A DNA stretch of 14,048 nucleotides, taken from assembly GCA_902782715.1 (NCBI GenBank), contig CACZOG010000054.1, positions 1 through 14,048 on the forward strand, written 5' to 3'. Below the pieces are notes generated by a model. That model did not search any database and was not told the DNA's origin. It saw only the letters and a list, made by a program, of their open reading frames with translations. Origin of the DNA: an uncultured Lachnospiraceae bacterium (GTDB lineage Bacteria > Bacillota > Clostridia > Lachnospirales > Lachnospiraceae). Position numbers and translations under genes: made by a program. This document shows positions 1 through 6,800 of this stretch, piece by piece (positions within the stretch are counted from its first letter, which is position 1; each line of letters starts with the position of its first letter).

Positions 1-261
1 GAATGCATTTACACGGTAACGTCCGAGGTTGGTAACTGCGAATGACATATCGAGTTCACCTCTCTCTTCGAACATCTGCTTCTGATGATCCGTCATGATC
101 TGTCCGACAATATCTAATGTGTCCTCGGGCTTAAGAACAGGAAAATCCATGTTTAAAAGATGTCCGTTAACACGCATCTTGGGAGGAAGACCTGCTGTCA
201 AATGAATATCTGACGCTCTTGAGTCCATAGCCACCTGTAATACTTCTTCAATTCTTACCAT
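1..261 (-). CDS. pilT: Type IV pilus retraction ATPase PilT, N-terminal part (3' end of the gene lies beyond the left edge)
   Basis: Only the first 87 residues are visible. They begin MVRIEEVLQVAMD and include the PilT-family signature ASDIHLTAG at residues 16-24, followed by MRVNGHL and GELDMSF and ending at GRYRVNAF. This is the N-terminal PAS-like domain of PilT; the Walker A/B ATPase core lies outside the window. PilT is a cytoplasmic hexameric ATPase that depolymerises type IV pili and powers twitching motility. The ATG is preceded by an AAGGGGA ribosome site about 8 bases upstream, which supports the start. A near-consensus promoter lies upstream, so pilT probably opens its own transcription unit, separate from hemW. 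The PilT/GspE-type family is clear. PilT rather than PilB is preferred because the DIHLTAG motif comes so close to the N-terminus. Confidence 0.88.
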   Translation of the reverse strand, partial: MVRIEEVLQVAMDSRASDIHLTAGLPPKMRVNGHLLNMDFPVLKPEDTLDIVGQIMTDHQKQMFEERGELDMSFAVTNLGRYRVNAF

Positions 262-414
262 ACTTAATGTCCCCTTTTCGTAACATTATAATTGATTATG
301 ATCACGATAGCACCGCGACCATATTATTATACCTTTTTATTAGCAATCTTTCAACCCATAAAAAGCCATCAACGCTAAACATTTCATAAATAATTTGCAA
401 AAATATTGATAATC
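262..414. other. Intergenic region between hemW and pilT
   Basis: These 153 AT-rich bases hold the pilT promoter (326-354) and its leader. I see no convincing hairpin-plus-T-tract terminator for hemW and no small ORF or RNA gene. Confidence 0.6.
326..354 (-). promoter_or_regulatory. Vegetative (SigA-type) promoter for pilT
   Basis: On the minus strand TTGAAA (349-354) is followed by exactly 17 bases and then a perfect TATAAT (326-331). Transcription would start near 318-320 and leave a leader of about 58 bases before the pilT ATG. This is among the best promoter matches in the window. Confidence 0.8.
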
Positions 415-1590
415 TCAAATAAAATCTTTCCAAACATAGTTGGCAAGGTCACGGCCTTTTTCCGTTAAGCTCACAAAGCCCTGCTCGTCTTTTAAAAGTC
501 CTTCTTTTATATGTTCATTTATGATATCACCATATGATCCATATACATCTTTTCCAAACGTATCATAAAAATCCCGTTTCGAAATTCCGCGATTCATTCG
601 AAGTCCGACAATCATATATTCAGACATAGTATCCTCTTCGCTAAGAATTATGTTCTCGGAATAAAAAGGATTATAAATATCAAAATCTGTAAATTTTTTT
701 ATCAACTCCGAATCATAATTAACAATATTTATATAATCCCTGACACTGTTTGTATTTTTGAGTCTTAATTCTTTAAAATCGTTAAACTTTAAAAGTGATG
801 CGGCCGAAACTCCGAATCCGAGATACTCATCTCTTACCCAGTATTTGATATTATGCTTGCACACATAACCTTTTTTTGAATAATTGGAGATCTCGTACTG
901 AGTGTATTCATCTCCTAAAATATCGGGAATGATATGAACCATTTCTCTTTCATCATCTTCATCCGCGAGATTTAATTCCATATCGTAAAAAGGAGTTCCC
1001 TCTTCTATTATCAGACTGTATACGGAAATATGTTCGGGGTTTAAGTCGCAAACATTCTTAAGACTCTTCTTAAAAGATTCAACTGTCTGATCCGGGATCG
1101 CACTCATCAGGTCAACATTAATATTTTCGAACCCGGCTTTTCTTGCCAGTTTAAAACTTTCAAGGAATTCTTCATAAGTATGTATTCTTCCGAGGATCTT
1201 TAATTCATCATTATCTGTACTCTGTAATCCGAAACTTATTCGATCGATACCGAATTTACGATAATTGATCAGTTTATCTTCATCAACGGTTCCCGGATTG
1301 CATTCGATACTGATCTCAGCTTTATCTGAGACAGAATAAAAAGAACGAAGAGCTTCAAGAATCCTGCCGATATATTCGTACGGCAAAATACTCGGAGTCC
1401 CTCCGCCTATAAAAACAGTGTCAATTATATAATCTTTAAAAAATTCAGATTTTATTTCTATTTCTTTGCAAAGCGCATCGACATACAAAGCTTTTATCTC
1501 ATCAGAAAAAGAACCGGAATTAAAATCACAGTAATTGCATTTCTTTACGCAAAACGGAATATGAATATAAATACCCAATTCTTTTTCCAT
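415..1590 (-). CDS. hemW: HemW, radical-SAM heme chaperone (HemN-like, often misannotated as coproporphyrinogen III oxidase)
   Basis: The 391-residue product has the radical SAM cluster motif CVKKCNYCDF, with Cys14, Cys18 and Cys21 placed to bind the 4Fe-4S cluster. The residue after the third Cys pair is Phe, as in HemW; true HemN has a fourth Cys there. GGGTPS at 62-67 is the SAM-binding glycine motif. A winged-helix-like C-terminal part runs from about residue 330 and contains GISKRDFYDTFG. HemW binds heme and hands it to respiratory or other hemoproteins and does not oxidise coproporphyrinogen; this is family knowledge. The length fits the family. An AAGGAAG ribosome site lies just upstream of the ATG. 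It sits 45 bases after lepA on the same strand, the usual lepA-hemW pairing, so co-transcription is likely. Confidence 0.94.
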   Translation of the reverse strand: MEKELGIYIHIPFCVKKCNYCDFNSGSFSDEIKALYVDALCKEIEIKSEFFKDYIIDTVFIGGGTPSILPYEYIGRILEALRSFYSVSDKAEISIECNPGTVDEDKLINYRKFGIDRISFGLQSTDNDELKILGRIHTYEEFLESFKLARKAGFENINVDLMSAIPDQTVESFKKSLKNVCDLNPEHISVYSLIIEEGTPFYDMELNLADEDDEREMVHIIPDILGDEYTQYEISNYSKKGYVCKHNIKYWVRDEYLGFGVSAASLLKFNDFKELRLKNTNSVRDYINIVNYDSELIKKFTDFDIYNPFYSENIILSEEDTMSEYMIVGLRMNRGISKRDFYDTFGKDVYGSYGDIINEHIKEGLLKDEQGFVSLTEKGRDLANYVWKDFI

Positions 1591-1635
1591 AAAAGATCTT
1601 CCTTTTCTGTCGGTCTGCAGGATATATGAAATATT

Positions 1636-3447
1636 TTACTTCTTGTCATCAAGCTTGAGTACGGACATAAATGCAGCCTGAGGAATCTCCACATTACCTA
1701 TCTGTCGCATACGCTTCTTTCCTTCTTTCTGTTTCTCAAGAAGTTTCTTCTTACGTGTGATATCACCGCCGTAACATTTTGCAAGAACGTCTTTACGCAT
1801 TGCTTTTACGGTCTCTCTTGCGATGATCTTGCCGCCTACTGCGGCCTGAATAGGGATCTCAAAGAGGTGTCTCGGAATCTCATCTTTTAATTTCTCGCAC
1901 ATCTTACGGCCTCTCTCGTATGCCGTATCTTTGTGTACGATAAAAGAAAGAGCATCAACTTCTTCATGATTAACAAGAATATCAAGTTTAACCAGTTCTG
2001 AACGTTCATAATCTTTAAGATCATAATCAAAAGAAGCATATCCCTTGGATCTGCTCTTAAGAGCATCAAAGAAATCATAAATGATCTCGTTAAGAGGCAG
2101 TTCATATTTTAAAAGAGCTCTTGTCTCTTCCATATATTCCATGCCGAGATATCTGCCTCTTCTCTCCTGGCAGAGTTCCATAATCGAACCTATGAACTCT
2201 GTTGTAACCATGATCTCAGCCGAAACTATGGGTTCTTCCATATATTCTATAAGTGAAGGATCTGGAAGATTTGAAGGATTGGTAAGTTCGATCATCTCTC
2301 CAGCGGTCGTATGAACGTGATATACAACACCCGGAGCCGTTGTTACAAGATCGAGATTATATTCTCTTTCAAGTCTTTCCTGAATGATCTCCAAATGTAA
2401 AAGGCCAAGGAAACCGCATCTGAAACCAAAGCCCAAAGCTATGGAAGTTTCGGGTTCGTAATTAAGAGAAGCATCATTTAACTGAAGTTTTTCCAAAGCA
2501 TCTCTTAAATCGGGATACTTTGCACCGTCTGAAGGATATACTCCGCAGTAAACCATCGAATGAACTTTCTTATATCCGGGACAGGGTTCTTTGCAGGGAT
2601 TCTTTGCTTCTGTAACGGTATCGCCAACAGCAGTATCTCTTACATTTTTAATAGAAGCCGTAAAATAACCAACCATTCCTGCTGTAAGTTCATCACAGGG
2701 GAAGAACTGACCTGCACCGAATGTTCCTACTTCAACAACCTCGCATGTGGCTTTGGTTGCCATCATAAGAACATTGCTGCCTTTAGAAATACGTCCGTCC
2801 ATAAGACGACAGAAAACTATAACTCCCTTATACGAATCATATATAGAATCAAAGATAAGCGCTTTTAAAGGTGCATTAACATCGCCCTTGGGTGCGGGAA
2901 TCTTATGTACGATAGCTTCCAAAACTTCATCGATACCGATTCCGTTCTTCGCGGAGATCAAAGGAGCATCCTGAGCTTCAATTCCGATAACGTCTTCTAT
3001 CTCATCAATAACTCTTTTGGGATCGGCCGAAGGAAGATCGATCTTATTTATTACGGGAAAAACATCAAGATCATGATCGAGTGCAAGATAAACATTCGCA
3101 AGAGTCTGTGCTTCGATACCCTGTGCTGCATCAACAACAAGAATAGCTCCGTCGCAGGCAGCCAAAGATCTGCTGACCTCATAGTTAAAGTCAACATGAC
3201 CGGGAGTATCGATCAGGTTAAATATATATTCTTCTCCATCCTTGGCTTTATAGACGTTTCTTACCGCCTGGGATTTGATAGTGATACCACGCTCACGCTC
3301 AAGGTCCATATTGTCAAGAACCTGAGCCTGCATCTCTCTGCTCGTCAAAAGACCCGTGCTCTCGATGATCCTGTCAGCAAGGGTGGATTTACCGTGATCG
3401 ATATGTGCTACTATACAAAAATTTCTGATTTTGCTCTGATCTGTCAT
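1636..3447 (-). CDS. lepA: Elongation factor 4 (LepA), back-translocating ribosomal GTPase
   Basis: I place the start at the internal ATG that gives MTDQSKIRNFCIVAHIDHGK, a 603-residue protein close to the usual 600. It has an ACGGAG ribosome site five bases upstream. A longer reading to 3504 would add 19 residues that cross the rpsT terminator hairpin and match nothing known. Visible GTPase motifs are AHIDHGKST (P-loop, from residue 14), the switch I RERGITIKS, DTPGH at 80-84 and NKID at 134-137. The LepA-specific C-terminal domain ends with the basic RKKKLLEKQKEGKKRMRQ and GNVEIPQAAF. LepA acts on the ribosome in translation elongation or biogenesis under stress. It lies between rpsT and hemW, in the Firmicutes order. 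Confidence 0.96.
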   Translation of the reverse strand: MTDQSKIRNFCIVAHIDHGKSTLADRIIESTGLLTSREMQAQVLDNMDLERERGITIKSQAVRNVYKAKDGEEYIFNLIDTPGHVDFNYEVSRSLAACDGAILVVDAAQGIEAQTLANVYLALDHDLDVFPVINKIDLPSADPKRVIDEIEDVIGIEAQDAPLISAKNGIGIDEVLEAIVHKIPAPKGDVNAPLKALIFDSIYDSYKGVIVFCRLMDGRISKGSNVLMMATKATCEVVEVGTFGAGQFFPCDELTAGMVGYFTASIKNVRDTAVGDTVTEAKNPCKEPCPGYKKVHSMVYCGVYPSDGAKYPDLRDALEKLQLNDASLNYEPETSIALGFGFRCGFLGLLHLEIIQERLEREYNLDLVTTAPGVVYHVHTTAGEMIELTNPSNLPDPSLIEYMEEPIVSAEIMVTTEFIGSIMELCQERRGRYLGMEYMEETRALLKYELPLNEIIYDFFDALKSRSKGYASFDYDLKDYERSELVKLDILVNHEEVDALSFIVHKDTAYERGRKMCEKLKDEIPRHLFEIPIQAAVGGKIIARETVKAMRKDVLAKCYGGDITRKKKLLEKQKEGKKRMRQIGNVEIPQAAFMSVLKLDDKK

Positions 3448-3452
3448 GTTAA

Positions 3453-3458
3453 CTCCGT
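3453..3458 (-). promoter_or_regulatory. Ribosome binding site that fixes the lepA start
   Basis: ACGGAG on the minus strand lies five bases before the ATG at 3445-3447. The upstream in-frame ATG at 3504 has no comparable site and would be inside the rpsT terminator region. Confidence 0.75.
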
Positions 3459-3459
3459 A

Positions 3460-3499
3460 TAAAATAAAAACTCTTCCACATGACGGTATGGAAGAGTTT
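3460..3499 (-). terminator. Intrinsic terminator after rpsT
   Basis: An 11-bp perfect inverted repeat (3468-3478 and 3489-3499, arm AAACTCTTCCA in minus-strand sense) encloses a 10-base loop. On the minus strand it is followed by TTTTTATTTTAT. It begins 21 bases after the rpsT stop and its T-tract ends about 12 bases before the lepA ATG. lepA expression must therefore come from read-through or from a promoter inside rpsT. Confidence 0.85.
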
Positions 3500-3520
3500 A
3501 TCATTCCTTAAAACAAATAA

Positions 3521-3784
3521 TTAGTTAAGTTTATTTACAGCAAGTGTTAAACGGGAAACTTTTCTTGAAGCGTAGTTCTTGTGATATACGCCTTTTGTAG
3601 TAGCCTTATCGATAACACTGATAGCATTTGTCAATGCTGCTTTAGCTGCTTCCTTATCGTTGGCATCAATAGCTGCATATACTTTCTTAACAGCAGTCTT
3701 AACACCTGAACGGATAGCTTTATTTCTTTCTGCGTTTCTTTCGGAAACTTCGATTCTCTTCTTTGCAGATTTGATATTAGCCAA
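3521..3784 (-). CDS. rpsT: Small ribosomal subunit protein bS20
   Basis: The product is 87 residues if started at the TTG that gives (M)ANIKSAKKRIEVSERN, which aligns with the N-terminus of bacterial S20 (ANIKSA-KR). The ATG five codons further upstream (3797-3799) overlaps the GGAGGT ribosome site, so it is not the start; GGAGGT stands seven bases before the TTG. The protein is Lys/Ala/Arg-rich, as expected of an rRNA-binding helical protein that joins helix 9/44 regions of 16S rRNA during 30S assembly. Escherichia coli rpsT also uses UUG, and its translation is autogenously repressed, so the weak start may be regulatory here too; that is inference. It has its own promoter and terminator, yet is flanked by the giant FAD-tail gene and lepA on the same strand. 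Confidence 0.95.
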   Translation of the reverse strand: MANIKSAKKRIEVSERNAERNKAIRSGVKTAVKKVYAAIDANDKEAAKAALTNAISVIDKATTKGVYHKNYASRKVSRLTLAVNKLN

Positions 3785-3791
3785 GACCTGT

Positions 3792-3797
3792 ACCTCC
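3792..3797 (-). promoter_or_regulatory. Ribosome binding site that fixes a TTG start for rpsT
   Basis: GGAGGT in minus-strand sense lies seven bases upstream of TTG (3782-3784). It overlaps by one base the in-frame ATG at 3797-3799, so that ATG cannot be the start served by this site. Confidence 0.85.
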
Positions 3798-3860
3798 ATT
3801 TAATAATTCTTGAACATTAAAGCCGGACACGGACGATTTAATGTATACATACATTGTTAT

Positions 3861-3888
3861 ATTATGCGCAATTTCAAATTTTTGTCAA
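3861..3888 (-). promoter_or_regulatory. Promoter for rpsT
   Basis: On the minus strand a perfect TTGACA (3883-3888) is followed after 16 bases by CATAAT (3861-3866); TAATAT two bases further on is an alternative -10. Start of transcription would be near 3850, on a small palindrome (ATGTATACAT, 3841-3850). The leader of about 65 bases ends in the GGAGGT site. Confidence 0.7.
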
Positions 3889-3898
3889 TAAAAATTTA

Positions 3899-6800
3899 TT
3901 AAAGAGTCACTCCTCTTTTTCTTTTGGCAGGGGACTCAAGGGGTTCCGTCATCTCAGCCGCTTCCTTAGCGTCTAACATTACGCTGATTGGCGGCTGAAC
4001 CATATCCTCCTCGGATTCCGCCTTTTTCTTCTTGGTGCTCTTTCGAGGTTTCTTAGCCTTGGGCTTATCTTCTTCAACAGGAATAACTTCACCGTTTCTG
4101 ATAACGGCAATAACTTTTTCCTTATCTGAGAAGATCTTATCCCTCTTCTCCTCTTTCTTCTTAACTTCGGGAACTTCATCAAGACCGCGGGTAATCTTTG
4201 TGGTCTTAATTACTCTTGCGTTCTTGAATACGATCGAAGTATCGATTTCTTTCTTAAGATAATCCTGTTTTACAACCGGAGTTGTCTTCTCGGGCGAAGG
4301 ATTAATGGACTGAATCTTACGCTCAACAGGTTTTTCAGTCTCATTGGATGAAACGTCTTCAACAGGTTCCGGAGTCGAAACCGAAACAACCTTCGAAAGA
4401 ATGGGAATATCCAAAGTCTGAGAACGACGTTCGGGTTCCTGTTTTAATACAGGTCTTTCTTCACGAACGATCCTGTTATTTTCTTCAGGCGCGATTCTCT
4501 TTGTCTCTTCGTAAACGATGCCCTTAGTTTCTTCCGGAACGATTCTGCTTGTTTCTTCGGAAACTGTTCTGTTGATTTCTTCCTGTCTCTGTGAAGCATC
4601 ATCACCGTCGTGATGATAAGAGATATTATTCTTAAGATTAATTAATGTCTGTTCTCTTGAAGAGAAATCAAAATGTGTTCCCGATTCCTTGATGATTTTA
4701 AATGAGCCGGATTCAGTACGCTTTTCATTCTCTTTTGTTTCATGATTGAAATAAGGTGATTCGGACTTGATTATTCCGCCTGCAGGTCTTCTGGTGGATT
4801 CATATTCTTTGCCGCCGTCAAGATCGTCAAGCATATGATCCATAACACCCTTCTTACCGATCGAACTTACAGCGAAATTATCTCCGTAAAGATCATTCGA
4901 AACAGAACCGCTTCTTGATATCCTCTCACTCTCTTCAGACTTCTGAATCGATGAGAAATCATGATATCTGTTCGAACCGCCCTTAACGATCGCTCTGCTG
5001 GCTGCCTGTTCATCTATACTTGAAAGTGAATCGTCTTCTTCCTGAACAGATTCTGAAACAGGTGTTTCTTCTACGGCTTGTGAAACAGGTGTTTCTGCCT
5101 TAACGAATTCGTCATATCCACGTTCAAGTTCATCGTAATCATCATAAACATCACTTGTCTGAGAAGGTGTTTCTTTCTCGGGTTCAGCTTCGGCAATCAC
5201 TTCATCAGCTTGTTCATATGTTTCATATACAGGTTCTTCAACCGAATACTCTTCATATTTTTCTTCTTGAGCATATGCGGTCTCAGGTTCGGCATATTCT
5301 TCATATGTTTCAGCTTCGGATGCGGTATTCTCTTCGACAGCTTCTTCCGTTTCTGCAGTTACGGATTCTTCTTCCACAGGTGCCTGTGTATAGATATAGT
5401 CATAGCTGTTGGCGATCTTCATGGACTGAGATTCCTCAGCCTCTTCATTTGCAGGAATTTCTTCTTTAGCTGCAGGTTCTTCATATGATTCGAATGAAGG
5501 CTCTTCAGCAGCCGCATATTCTTCAGTAATTTCTTCTGATACAGTTTCTTCTGTTTCTTCTAAAACAGTTTCTTTTGCAGTCACATATTCAGGTTCTTCT
5601 ACAGTTTCATATACAGGCTCTTCGACTGCCGCAGACTCTTCTGTGATCTCTTCAGATACGGATTCTTCCGCTTCTTCTAAAACAGTTTCTTCTGAAGTTT
5701 CATATTCGGGTTCTTCTGAAGTTTCATATACAGGCTCTTCGGCTGCAGCATACTCTTCCTTGACTTCTTCAAATACAGGCTCTTCTATAGCCTCGGCAGT
5801 TAATTCTTCAGGCTCGTTTTCAACAGTTTCGAATACGGGTTCTTCTACTGCTGCGGATTCTTCTTTAACCTCTTCGAATACGGGTTCTTCAACTGTTGCA
5901 GATTCTGTATTAACTTCTTCCGATACAGGGTCTTCTACAATTTTAAATATAGTTTTTTCAGAAGATTCACCGGCAGGAGCTGTAGGTTTGGGAACTCTGG
6001 GTTCTTCAATCGATTCGAATACAGGATCTTCCGATACTCTGAAGACAGTCTTCTTGGGAGCTTCTGTTTCCTGAACAGCCGCTTCACCTTCAGGCTCAGG
6101 CTCTTTGCTCACAAAAGGAACACTGTCCGCAATCTTTTTGAATGCAGATTTAAATACATTTTTAATATTGGATTCTTTATCCAGTTTCTCGGGCGAGAAT
6201 TCATCCTCTTGTTCGTGAACAAACTCAGATCTGTCACTGTAAGTCTTGGCAGGAGCTTCTTCCTTAAATTTGCTTGCCTTAACAAACTGAATAACTTCAG
6301 CTCCTTCTTCTGCAGAGCTGTCTATAAGTTTCTCATGAGGATTTGCTATCCTTTCATCAATGCCCTCGTTAAACGTAGTAGCTTTCGAGAAAGAAACAGG
6401 TGAATCGTCATCGGAATTCTCATGGATTTTTTCTTTTGTGATAACATTTTCAACGCTTACATAATCGGGCGAATCTTTGTCAAGTCCCTTGAAACTTGAT
6501 ACTGTAGCAAAAGCAAAAGGTTTTGCTTCGACATGTGTTTTTTCTTCTGCTTTATATCTCTCTTCATTACCGATAGAGCCAAGAGATTTACGTGAAAATG
6601 CAGTCTTGGGACTGATGATCTCGTTTGCTTCTTTTTGAGAAATGCTGTCTTCCATAACTTTCTCAACACGATTTGCATCAGCCTTGGATACAGCTTCATA
6701 ATCAACGCTTAATGCGATGGTTTCCTGTACTGTCTCGGCATTCTTCTTTTCTTCTTCAGCCGCAAACAGATCGTCCTGGGACATTGAAGCATAATCGGGT

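Noticed and set aside
415..1590. Annotation of the radical SAM gene as hemN (coproporphyrinogen dehydrogenase)
   Set aside because: The fourth Cys of HemN is replaced by Phe in CNYCDF, and the length and lepA linkage fit HemW.
2905..3462. 185-residue plus-strand open frame opposite lepA
   Set aside because: lepA is strongly conserved on the other strand. This frame has no ribosome site and no family likeness.
3448..3504. N-terminal extension of lepA by 19 residues
   Set aside because: It crosses the rpsT terminator hairpin, has no ribosome site and matches nothing in the LepA family. The ATG at 3447 has a good site and gives the normal length.
4463..4582. 24-bp repeats as a CRISPR array
   Set aside because: The units are contiguous without spacers, in frame and diverged, so they are coding repeats.
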